Origin: Gloeopeniophorella convolvens
Taxonomy: Eukaryota; Basidiomycota; Agaricomycetes; Russulales
DNA: 64,000 bases
Reading direction: 5' to 3'
Assembly: GCA_022496205.1 (NCBI GenBank)
Contig: WTXD01000032.1
Coordinates: 62,001 to 126,000, forward strand
Shown here: positions 12,917-23,390 of the stretch, in pieces
Layout of the letters: the number at the start of each line of letters is the position of its first letter
Numbering within the stretch: position 1 is the first letter of the stretch
The notes under the pieces: generated by a model
Told to the model about the DNA's origin: nothing
The model's input: the letters and a program-made list of their open reading frames with translations, nothing else
The model's database searches: none
Translations under genes and position numbers: made by a program

Positions 12917-13586
12917 GATTATACAAGTTCCTTGGTTCTAGTTCTAGTTTTGGTTGCGGACGTGAGGTTGGTCTATGAAATGTTCAGGAGACGTCGTGAT
13001 GTCAATCCTTTCTTTTGAGGGCCTGGTTTCGTGCGAGAGTAAAGAAAGACGTGAGATACGTGTCAATGGTCGTGAGGAAGGGTGCTCAAAGCTCCGCTGA
13101 GGTGGAGGGGACACGAAGCGATATGACGGTTCGCTGGAGGGATGCACGCGGGGTACTTACGCGCACGTTGCACGCCCAGGTGGCAGGGAGTCGGTCAATA
13201 TCACTTATGTAAAGGGCTAAACCGTTCCTGCGATCGCAACGAGGCTGCGGTGGGGATTCTTTTGAGCGAGATCGCTATGAATTTAAAGCTGCACGATCCT
13301 TCGTTCGAGACCTCGCACCCGCGTTTGCTCATTGTGCCTGCATCGACAGAGATCGACAGCGGCCGTCATCGCAAGCTGTTGGCCGGGGCAGGCAGGATAA
13401 GTAGTGAAACAATACGCCGAAAAAAAAGTTCCGAAATTTCGGAGCATGCTGAAAGAGGTTAGAGTGCACGTGAGCAGCGAGTGCGCGCGCCTACTCTGTG
13501 GCTGAGATGATCAGTCTGACCGGGCACTGCAATTCGTGTTCGCAACTTGTCTTCTCCCTCTTCCTTCCTCCCCTTCATCTCGCCCA
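12917..13586. other. Intergenic, divergent promoter region
   Basis: This segment separates the divergent starts of WD40 paralog 3 and the HECT_2 gene. It is presumably regulatory for both. No gene or clear TATA box was seen. Confidence 0.6.
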
Positions 13587-16500
13587 ATGGCTACCCTCAC
13601 ACGGGCACGGGCAGCCCCAGCTGACGACCAGCTACCATCCTTACCATCCTCTGTACCTGCCCCTTTCACGGCTACTGAACGCGCCTTCATCCTTCGATCC
13701 TCAGAACCGAGCAATGTGCAACCCCCCATCACGCCAGCAACCCCAACACTCGAACAGACATCAATAATACATGAGGATGAGCACCCCGTAGAGATACGCC
13801 ATAGTATTGAAGGAGAACCAGCCAGCGCGACCCATGTAACTTCATTTGCTTACTCGTCGCTCTCCCAACTCAACCCTCCAATCCAGGAAGTCATGCCTTC
13901 GATAGCATGCGTGCAAGTGTCTGCTCTCACCACCCTTAACGATCTTCTCGACCCGCTTGGACAGAAGGGGCTATTTGTCCCTGACCGCAGACATTCTGCT
14001 CCTGCACAGCCCTCCTCATCCCGAACCGCCCCACGATCTCCCTTTAGCCCCGTTTCGGCTTTACGCACCCTTGTCTTCAACTTGCGCGACCGCAACTCTA
14101 ACACCGAGATGATGCAAGTTGCTTCCCCAGACGATGACGCAGCCCTCTTGCATGAGCTCGGCACGCACGTCAACGCATTATCCCCCTCCCTGCAGCCTCA
14201 AGACGCGGAGCTCGCCCACACCCTCGTATCCCTCCTTAGCAATCTCAATCAGATATCAATACTCGGCGTATCACCTGTCTCATCCCCAACACCTACCGCT
14301 TTCTGGACTCATGACAGTAGTACGACTTCCTTTGGAAACCTCGATACTCTGCAGCGTCAATTGAGCGAATTGCAGTCGCATCGGCATGCTCAAACTGATT
14401 CGGAAGCGGCGTTGTCTCCCGTCGTTGCCGTCGAAAAAGCCCTGCTCTGGGTCCGCGTCGAAGAGAACCTCGATACGGTCCTCCGTCTTTGCCGTCAACG
14501 TGAGGAAGACCAAGAGCACCCCGGCTTTTCGGACCCTCCCCAGTATGGCCTCCCAGAGTACGACACCGAGCTTCCACCTGACTATGACCCCGACATGGGG
14601 TCGATGATATCGGATACCAAGACAGCCGTCAGCTTCGCGGGTCGTCCATCCATGGACGAGAAGATGCGGCTTGACCTGGATGCAGTAACGACCGCCATTG
14701 ATCGTCTGTACCGCGTGGCGCCCCAGCTCCATAGTCAACGAGTGGAGCTCAAGGCGTCGAAATTACGAGAGCTGGAAAGCGCTCGGATGGCGCAGGGGTC
14801 TGTTTCTGCAGGAAAGCAGAGAGAGCGCGAACTCGATCATATCGTCGACATGATTGGCCGTGCCTCGGAACGGAAGCTGGTGGACCAAACCGTCGTCTTG
14901 GGAGACATGCAAACCCGCATCGAGCGTGCCCGTCAACGCGATGTCCAGAAGGTATGCTGCATCCGTCATCTTCCGTTACCTTGTGCCGTTCCTGAACGCC
15001 ACCGTCTTTTCCATCAGCGTCAGGAATTTGTAGACAAACTTGCCGAGCATTCCGGCGCCCGGCGCATGCACGCGCAGGACGCAGTCTTCACCCCACTCCG
15101 GCCCAAAGATCCTCACGCGTTGCTTACGCTGCCCGAATTTATCCGCGAATCGGTACCCCGCACACTTCAGCCACCTCCAGATCCGAATGCGCTACTCTCC
15201 TTGAATGAAGCCGCTAGTGAACGTCCCATCGCATCGTTGACACCCAGTCCGCCGCCGCTTCTGCGATCCAAGTCACTCAAGGGGCTCCGGAGCCGTAGCA
15301 TGTCCGCGCCTGCGCTGAGCTGGCTACTTCCCGCTGGCTCGAGGTCGGGTACCCCAGACCATTCAGGACGCACGAGCAGGACCAGGTCGCGACGTCCCAG
15401 TTCCGCAGGGAAGTCGACCTCTTTTGGTATGCGTCTTCCCTTCCCGTTATTTCCGTCGTTTGACTTGGGCCATGCAGTTCCCTCAGAGCTCCAGGTATCG
15501 TACGTCGCGGAACACCATGAGAATCTTTACCATGTGCTCGCTTTTCTCACCGTCTCTGGCCTGCCTCCCGGTGTCAACCTCGAGGCTTCTGTGGTTGGCG
15601 GGTCAGACGACACTGCCGAGGGGTCGGATTCAGTGCTCGTACTACGCGGTGGCTCGATCGAGTCGCCAGGCCTCGCGCTTCCGGTGCGCACGTCTCCAGG
15701 CATCCAGGAAGTGCGCGTGCAGGGTCTGTACTTCGAAGTCAAAGTCGCCGCCCCGGAGGCACCAGCGCCGAGACCGGAGCCACTTCCGCTCCTCGACGCG
15801 CATCAACTCCGCTCGCACGCGCCAACCAGCTTCATCTGCTCCTCGTGCTCGCTACCACTCGTCCATGGCGTGCGTGTCGCGCGCTACGACGACCTGCCGA
15901 GCGAGCACTGGGCGGAGCTTGTAGATGCGTGGATGTGCCATGCAGACCAGGCACTCAACGCGCAGGTCGCACGGCACGGACGGGGGTTCTGGCCGCAGAG
16001 CGGGCAGGCACTGGTTGGCGGAAGCTACATCCTCTTTGACAGATCCGCAGTCGTGAGCGCCAACCTGCGCCTCGCGGAGAAGCCCAAAGTGAGTCTCCAT
16101 TCCAGCTTGCGGTGATGGTGTGGACGTAAAGAAGGCCGGCGTTGGCAAACCCCTACCAGCGGCTGCTTCCGTCGCTCTGACTGCCTTTGCTCGCGGCGCG
16201 CCCGAAGCCCACGTTGGTTTCGGGTGCTGTCTGCGGCTTTGGAGAGGTCTTAGTTGTGGGAGTGGCAAGCATTGCTTCCGGCTGATACAACTCGTCCTAT
16301 AGTGATGCAGGATTACCTGCTTGTTACTCGTCTAACAACTCTCGTGTTGCTGAGATACACGTCTGCGGGAGCTACGCGCGAGAACACATTTTGTTCTTCC
16401 TTCTATTGTTGATTTGTTGTGTTTCAAGAGTCATGTTTGCTGACATCACGCGTTACTTTAGCAGGGCGAGGAGTGGCGCTTCGTCCGCTGCATGTGCGGG

Positions 16501-17138
16501 ACGCTCAGCGGGCGCTGCCAGGACCACGTCACCGAATCGGGGGAGGCTACCACCGTGTATAGACTTGTCAAGTACGCGATACGACCCGTCAGCCCATCTG
16601 CAGAGTGCGTATCCTTCCGTTGTGCGGGTTATCAGATTTTGACGAGTGTGCGCTTCAGGCCATTCCGGATACCACTCTCCGCTTTCATCGTCGAAGACAT
16701 GGCCGAGCTTGCGCGTGCACACGCGACATACCGCTTCGTCGTTCTGGATGAGGAAGAAGAACGTCCACGGATCCTCGTAAGTACTCCGCAGCAGGTTTCT
16801 ATTGCACGTGCGACTCACTGGTTCTAAATCTGTAGATGTGGCTCTTTAAGCCAAGCATGCGCCTGTCCTATCGGGCCAACAAGCACTACGTCCTTCCCGA
16901 GCGCGGCACTGTCCAGGCTGCGAAGGTGCTGTACAAGATCATCGGTCCGTCGGCGCCCTGCACAGACCTCAACAGCCTCCTCGACCGCTACCCCGGATTC
17001 CCGCAGGCGGAGCAGCTGATGTACCCGAAGGACACGTGTACACAGATCGCAGTGCTGCTCAAGGAGAGCAACGCGTGCTATCCGGAGGGGATGCGCTCGA
17101 TGACGGGGCTCGACGTGGGGTGGCTGTTGCGTGCTTAA
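13587..17138 (+). CDS. UBE3D-like HECT_2 (E2-binding) protein with long N-terminal extension
   Basis: The start is the ATG at 13587 in good context (CCAATGG); the frame open upstream begins only at GTG. Exons 13587-14951, 15018-16088, 16465-16604, 16659-16776 and 16836-17138 join in frame to 998 codons. The first intron (66 nt) is itself in frame. The intron 16089-16464 is unusually long (376 nt) and might hide a small exon. Residues from about 590 to the end match the HECT-like E2-binding family (UBE3D): a beta-rich part near ELQVSYV, then CSSCSLPLV, SEHWAELVDAWMCHADQ, QALVGGSYILF, the Cys-rich FVRCMCGTLSGRC and WLFKPSMRLSY. UBE3D-type proteins bind ubiquitin-conjugating enzymes and have been linked to cyclin ubiquitination. 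The first about 590 residues are Ser/Pro-rich with helical stretches and have no domain I recognise. Confidence 0.88.
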
Positions 17139-17437
17139 CTGTTCTTTCCCTTACATTCGTTCGTTCTGAGGCGTGGTATGATCCCTATATATCTCATCCC
17201 GGCTGGGCCGTGTATATATTGTTCAATACCTAGTACATACATTCGATCTTGGGTTCATCAAGGATTTGCATTCAACTTCCAGTTTGATCAAAGAAACTTC
17301 CAAAGGCGCAGAAGTCATGACCCTGTTGGCTTTGGCCGAACACCACTGCCTGACCAAGTTCAGCGCAGGAGATAGAAAACTGGATGCGATAAGAGATAAG
17401 GTATACTGCTACAGTAATGATACAAAAGATACGCTAT

Positions 17438-18012
17438 CTAAACCTCCTGGCTCTCCTTCTTGCCCTTCTGTGTCTTGCTGGGCAAGAGCTGTAAATGGAG
17501 TCAGACGATGCTCCAATAACCCACGAGCAACGACTCACCTCAGGGTTGATGTGAGGTACAACACCACCCTGTGAAATCGTAACATCGCCGAGGAGCTTGT
17601 TCAACCTAGGGATCACCCCGTCAGATCAAGGTCACAGAATAGAATACATGGTCGCACTCTTCATCATTCCGGATTGCGAGTTGCAAGTGACGGGGAACGA
17701 TACGTTGCTTCTTGTTATCACGAGCTGCGTTACCCGCAAGCTCAAGGATCTCCGCAGCAAGGTATTCAAGAACTGCCGCAAGGTAAACTGGAGCACAAGT
17801 CAGAACGCGTTGCAAAGCTTGGTGCAAGGCAAGTACACACCTGGCGCGCCAGCACCAACGCGCTGCGCGTAGTTTCCACGCTTCAAAAGACGGTGCACAC
17901 GACCGACGGGGAACTGCAGGCCAGCCTTTGCCGAACGCGACTGCGCCTTTGATTCACTGGAGGAGGCCTTGCCAGAGGCAGACTTGCCGGATTTTCCGCC
18001 CTTGCCAGACAT
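17438..18012 (-). CDS. Histone H2A
   Basis: Core nucleosome histone. Exons 18012-17841, 17787-17658, 17605-17539 and 17488-17438 give 139 residues, a normal H2A length. Visible hallmarks are the basic N-tail [30 protein letters not shown] (the canonical H2A start of the fold), [34 protein letters not shown] and [14 protein letters not shown]. The protein ends in SQEV, the C-terminal SQ motif that DNA-damage kinases phosphorylate in fungal H2A (the gamma-H2A.X site). The splice joins are all GT-AG and keep frame. It is divergently paired with the H2B gene 322 bp away, the classic fungal arrangement for co-expression in S phase. It converges with the HECT_2 gene, about 300 bp between stops. Confidence 0.98.
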
Positions 18013-18334
18013 TGTTTGCGTTTGATGGGTGCGGGTGGGCGAGGCGAGGTTGAGTGGGGCGTGTAGGTGGGATGGGAGATGGTTGGAGGGGGGACGGAGG
18101 ACGGGAGAGGCGTGCACTTAAATAGGAGAGGGAAACGGAGGTGGAATAAGGTTCAGTGATCAACAAACGAGGACGCGTCGCGGATGCGCGTCACGCGTCG
18201 TTGACTGCGACAAACAGCCACAAAGTCACGTGCGCTTTCATATATATAGGAGCTGTATGCAGCGCTCGCAAGTCATTATCTCTCTCTGCGACCGTCACCC
18301 TCCGCCCGCTCCTAGCCCCTTCTAATCCATCGCA
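18013..18334. promoter_or_regulatory. Shared H2A/H2B divergent promoter
   Basis: The 322 bp between the two histone ATGs carries a TATA-like element on each side. For H2B it is the CATATATATAGG run ending at 18250, about 85 nt upstream of the start. For H2A it is CCTATTTAAG on the minus strand (18126-18117), about 105 nt upstream. It presumably drives coordinated S-phase expression; that regulation is inferred from family knowledge. Confidence 0.8.
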
Positions 18335-18940
18335 ATGGCCCCCAAACCCGCTTCTACTGCTGGCAAAGCACCTGCTTCGACCGCTACTGCCTCCAAGGCG
18401 CCGGCAAAGACCACTGAGGGCTCGAAGGCAGCAAAGAAGACTGCGAAGACAGCCGCAGCTACGGGCGACGACACCAAGAAGAAGCGTCGTAAGGTTCGCA
18501 AGGAGACTTACTCTTCTTACATCTACAAGGGTGCGTGACTCGAGGACATAAGCCGGAGTCGATGGCTTACACTTTTGCAGTGCTCAAGCAGGTGCACCCC
18601 GACACTGGTATCTCGAACAAGGCGATGGCCATCTTGAACTCGTTTGTCAATGATATCTTCGAGCGTATTGCCACAGAAGCATCAAGTAAGTTGCGCACAC
18701 CCAAAATATCACACTTATCTAATCAACCTCCCTCAGAACTCGCGGCATACTCCAAGAAGTCGACTATCTCTTCGAGGGAGATCCAGACCGCCGTCCGCCT
18801 CATCCTTCCTGGTGAACTGTCGAAGCATGCTATCTCTGAGGGAACCAAATCAGTAACCAAGGTGTGTACACTTTATGGTCCTATGTCGCCTGCCCGACTC
18901 ACGTTGTATTTGATAGTTCTCGAGCGCAGGAGCCAAGTAG
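18335..18940 (+). CDS. Histone H2B
   Basis: Core nucleosome histone, partner of H2A. Exons 18335-18530, 18581-18685, 18737-18861 and 18917-18940 total 450 nt (149 residues). A Lys/Ala/Thr-rich tail precedes [18 protein letters not shown]. The fold continues with [58 protein letters not shown] and [20 protein letters not shown], which includes the conserved ubiquitination-site region near the C-terminus. All introns are 50-55 nt GT-AG. Divergent to H2A from a common promoter. Confidence 0.98.
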
Positions 18941-20005
18941 ACGGGTTTTCTTATTTTTGTCTTCTGTCGTCTGTATTCCTGTTGTATTGTATGAGGGTTC
19001 CTATTGACAGATTTCGTGGAATTGCCCACACCGTCATCATATCAACATCACTGCGTCCAGTCTGAGTCATCCACCGCCTCCACATTTCGTGAAGCGCAGC
19101 CAATGTGACCGGTGCTTATCTCCACACTCATTGCTATGGTTGTTTCACTCATCAGTTTTCGGGGCTATTCCCATGCCTTGCCTCGATCCGTATTGTGCAA
19201 GTGGTTTCGTTTTCGGTTGATGGACTGCACATAAAATCCAGAGGAGTCCCTTCATGGTTGAATCGGTGCGATATCTCGCCCTGCATGCGGTTACGTCCCT
19301 GGATACAGATTCTCACTTGCATGGGACAGACACACAGTTGCCAGACATCGTTTTCATTCAACTCAAAGCGCAATCAAGCAAGGAGTGTCAGGTAAATCCG
19401 CAGAGGAATTTCGTACCCGAAGGATACCGTGTGGTCAGCGAAGTCAGAACCACGCTACTCTCAGGGCGAGTCCATTTACGGGGCCCTTCAAAGAGCGCTC
19501 AACTGGAGCCCGCCAGCTCCCCGCACTCAAGCACGCATAATTTGTACGCACGCACCACACTTATCGCACCTCAGTGGCATCCATTCGCCGCGCGCGAACT
19601 CGCGCACCACGCCCAAGGTTGCAGGCACGCGACCACACAGCAGACGACAAATCACCGAGCCTACGATGCGCAGCCGAGACTAGACAGGAGGACGGGGGGC
19701 CGAGCACAGCTTTAGGGGTCTCAAGAGATCATCCCGGCGGGCACCGGCTTCGGGGCTGCGGACATTAAAGACAGTGGGGTCGCAGGGAGCGCGACGGCCC
19801 CGGTGATGTAAATTAGACGAAGACGAGAAATGACTTGTGGCCCTGCGCCTGATATTTGAGATGCGTAAGAGAGCGTAAGATTGAGTCAACGCGGAGGATC
19901 GACTCGGGTTGTGGCCACGTGGAATTCACGTGGCAGAGATGGACGCCGGCCGAGGAGTTGGCCTGTGTTGGCCTGACAGAGTCACGGCAGCTTACACCTG
20001 GCATC
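18941..20005. other. Intergenic upstream of the golgin gene
   Basis: This 1.06 kb segment has no supported gene. Short frames on both strands (for example minus strand near 19373-19152) lack ATG starts. It contains the H2B 3' region and the golgin promoter; no TATA box was clear. Confidence 0.5.
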
Positions 20006-21745
20006 ATGGCCGCAGACTCGCAGCCTCCGCCGTCGCCCTCCCAGGCCCTCGCAGACCTCCAAATCTCCCTCGATGCCCACTCAGCCCAGGGCTCGCCTCC
20101 GCCACCCCCCGTGAATGGCTTCAAAGCGGTCGTTAACGGCGCGCACCACGCCAACGACGATGACACGCTCGACCCGATACGTAAACTGCAGCAGGAGCTC
20201 GAGCGCACCCGCGAGGAGCGCGACAACTTCGCCGCGCAGTACCGGAACCTGCTCGGCAAACTGCAGACCATGCGCACGACGCTGGGCAACAAGCTCAAGC
20301 AGGACGCGGTACGTGCCTCCCGTACCTGCCCGCCGAGACGTGATGCGCCCGTACCCGTGCTTACCTACAAGCACTCGCGCCCCCACAGGAAGAGCTCGAC
20401 CGGCGCGAGCAGCAGATCGCGCAGCTCGGCGCGCAGAACGAGGACCTCCTGGCGACCGTCGAGGCGCTGCAGGCCGAGGTGCTCGCCTCGAACGCGGACG
20501 CGGAGCGCGCGGCGCACGAGCTCGACACGCTGCGTCAGGAGGCCTCCGGCGAGTCGCTCCAGCGCGAGCACGCGCTGCGCGAGGCGCAGACAGAGCTCGA
20601 GCGCACGCGCACGGCGCGCGACGACTGGGAGGCGGACGCGATGTCGCAGCGCGTCAGGGTGGAAGAGGCGCGTGGGGCGCTGGACGCCGCTCATCGCGAG
20701 CTTGCGGTGGCCCGGGAGGCGAGCGAACGTGGTGCGGAGGCCCTCGACGCCGAGAGGGAGCGGGCGGACAACCTACAAGCGGTGCTCGAGGACTTCCAGA
20801 GTGGTGTGTTGCTGTGCAGCTGCTGCTCGGTCGGTGTCCACGGGCTGACGGGGTCGCTGATCGTCTTTAGCGAAGGATCACGAATTAAGGCAGGCAGTAA
20901 GCGAGCGCGAGGCCCAGTTGACGCAGGTCACTCAGTCGCTTGCGGAGTACAAGCACCGTGCACTGCAAGCCGAGGTGCGCACCGTGCACAGCCTGTATCC
21001 CTGCCAAACCGTCTGACGCGCAGAGACAGCTACAGCTGGAAGAAACCTCGACCAACAGCACAAAAACACAAGCGCTGGAACAAGAAGTGAAGGAGAAGAC
21101 GCTCCTGATTGGCAAGCTGCGTCACGAAGGTGCGCTGATCCTCTCCCCCTCTGAGCCCCGACTGTTGTATGTTCAATTGTGCACCGACTCATTTCAGCCG
21201 TAATCATCAATGAGCATTTGATGGAGGCCCTGCGTCGGCTACGGCGCGGGGCCGCGAACACAAGCGTCGATCGCAGGCTCGTCACCAACGTACTGCTAAC
21301 CTTCCTCAACACACCGCGCGGAGACACCAAGCGGTTTGAGATGCTCGGCCTTCTCGCATCGATCCTCTCCTGGACAGATGATGAACGCGCACGCGCAGGG
21401 CTGCAGCGCTCGGGTACGAACCCGCCATCGGCGGTGAGCTCGCCAGCGCGGCCGCGACCGCTGGAACTCGACAAGACCGACGAAACGGAGGTGAGCGATT
21501 GAATGCGCCTCCCGTGCGTCAGAGAAAATGAGCTTCTGATCGTCATCGTTATCGTCGTGTTGTAGTCATTCTCCCGCCTCTGGGTCGAGTTTCTCCTCAC
21601 CGAAGCGGCGTCCGGCGACCCCGCATCACCTCCTGTAACACCCACGCGCGCCGGGTCAGGGCTCTCCCCGCGTCCGTTGCGCGGGGCAGAGCTCACGCCG
21701 CCTCCAATACGGAAGGGCAAGGAGCGCGCGCTTGACGCGACATGA
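20006..21745 (+). CDS. Rud3/GMAP-210-like golgin with GRAB domain
   Basis: The start is the ATG at 20006; the frame is open further upstream but only from TTG. Exons 20006-20308, 20389-20803, 20871-20974, 21024-21129, 21198-21490 and 21566-21745 give 466 residues. After a Pro-rich N-terminus, residues about 55-310 are a Glu/Arg/Leu/Ala coiled coil (KLQQELERTREERDNFAAQY and onward). Residues about 310-380 match the GRIP-related Arf-binding domain: IINEHLMEALRRLRR, then RLVTNVLLTFLNTPRGD and FEMLGLLASILSWTDDE. The tail is short and Ser/Pro-rich. By homology it is a Golgi tether recruited to cis-Golgi membranes by Arf1. GC content is very high in the second exon, which creates long open frames in the other frames too. 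Confidence 0.93.
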
Positions 21746-22763
21746 TGCTGCGGCCGTATACATTTGCTTGTTACCCCCTGTCTACTTGGACTTGATTGTG
21801 TATTTTCCTAGTTACATTCATCTCATTCGTGCCCTGACTACAACGGAATCCTATGCATACTCTAAAACATCGCCCTTCTCTGCCTCGACTGCGCGCGCAG
21901 CTGATGGTAACGCAGATGATAAGATGTTCACAAGAAGGAACGGTTCCAAAAATTGCCAACGGGAAATCCTCGTTGGATAAGCTGCACGGTCCATCGGACG
22001 GTTGGCCCCCCTCATACCAAAGCCTGGCCAGTGGCTCACCAGCAGGCCGCGGCATGCTCAGGAGGCAATTCCGCGAGATCGTCATCCCACCCCAATGGCA
22101 TGTTTCTCCAGATCCGTAACTCTCAGCCTGGCGAAGAGGTCGCACTCGAAGACGCGGCACACGCCGGACTTCCGTGGTCCCCAACGCCATTTGGCTGCAC
22201 TTGAGTCACAGTGTCTGGACTCGTGCCCTGAGATGAGACCATTTGATCTGCCGGAATCGCCGCCTGTCGCAACAGACGGCCAGCTGTGAGGTGGCGATAG
22301 AGGGTCGCACGTCGACGCGCGCGCAAGGCGCTGGTGCAACGATATACGCAAATTCGTGCGCGCGAGCAGGGTGTCTCGAGTCCATGCACACATGCACATG
22401 CAGGCGGGACATGATACAGGTGCACGACAGCGGACATTAGCCTTGCGCCGCACAGCCCAGCTGCGCGGCGGCGGAAGCGCACGCTCGGAGTCAACACCCC
22501 AAGGGCGCCGCGTCCTCAGCTGAGCCCTGCCATGGCGCCCAGGGAGGGTCGGTACTCACGAAGAGCACCTATCTTGTCCAGCGCGAGCCGTAGCCGCGCG
22601 GGGGATGATGCAGGTCATACGATGACAGCTGCACCGTCTTTCCTCATGCCCGAGCCCAATGGGGGCCCAGCAGACGCGCGCCGTGGGAAACACCCGAAGG
22701 CCCAGGTCCCGACCGCCCCTAGTTCGGGGACAGCCGACACCAACACCACACCGACACCCATAT

Positions 22764-23390
22764 TCCAAGAGCTGCACAATCGACAAGGAGAGCGCATAGA
22801 TGGCACTCTGAACTTGTCGACTGCAGGTCCTATCTCAGGAAGTGTCGCGCCTGGTGCGGCCCGGGTGAAGCAGCGCGCGTTGCGATGGTGATAGAAAGGC
22901 GGCAGGCCGACATCTGCCTGCACTTACAGAGGACCCCACCTGCACGAAGCGAGTGATGATCCATAGCAAGCCTCTGTTGCCAGGCGAGAGCTGCTCCGCC
23001 TTCCCTCGTACCCACACCTGCCGAAGCAGGCAGAGCCGACACACACTGCAAGAACACCCTTGACCCGCTGGTAAACATATCGAGCGACCCAGACACCCGT
23101 CTCCTCAGGGGCTAGTTGCTGCACAATCAACAGAAGGTACACATATGCACTGATGTGTCCTGATCCGCCAATTGCAGCCACCCTTGTTCGAGGAGTCGAG
23201 TGCATGGAGAAGGGCGAGTGGGGTTTAGGGTCCAAGCAGGACAAAGGATATCCAAGCAGTGTGTGCTGCGATGGCGATAGGAACGGGGCAGACAAAGCCC
23301 GCCATAACGAGGAGAACACCAATACTGCGCACGAAGCGTGTGATGGTGTGTTCCAAGAGGTGCTTGTGGCACGAGAACGGCGTTGCCCGC
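22764..23390. repeat. Degenerate direct duplication, two copies about 390 bp apart
   Basis: Copy one (22764-22990) and copy two (23112-23390) share, in order and orientation: GCTGCACAATC (22771 and 23120); a block beginning AAGCAG with TGCGATGG and GATAG (about 22866 and 23253); and GCACGAAGCG followed by GTGATG (22942 and 23329). Distances between the last two blocks agree within a few bases (about 75), while the first gap differs by about 36 nt. Many mismatches are C/T or G/A transitions. On the minus strand both copies read ITRFV in the last block, and copy two continues as a hydrophobic stretch. This could be two decayed copies of a membrane-protein exon. Confidence 0.55.

Noticed and set aside
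19152..19373. Minus-strand 74-codon frame with protein-like composition
   Set aside because: It opens at TTG, has no splice partner and no motif.
20115..20870. 251-codon frame overlapping the golgin gene
   Set aside because: Arg/Gly/Ala-only composition; it is the GC-rich shadow of the coiled-coil exon in another frame.
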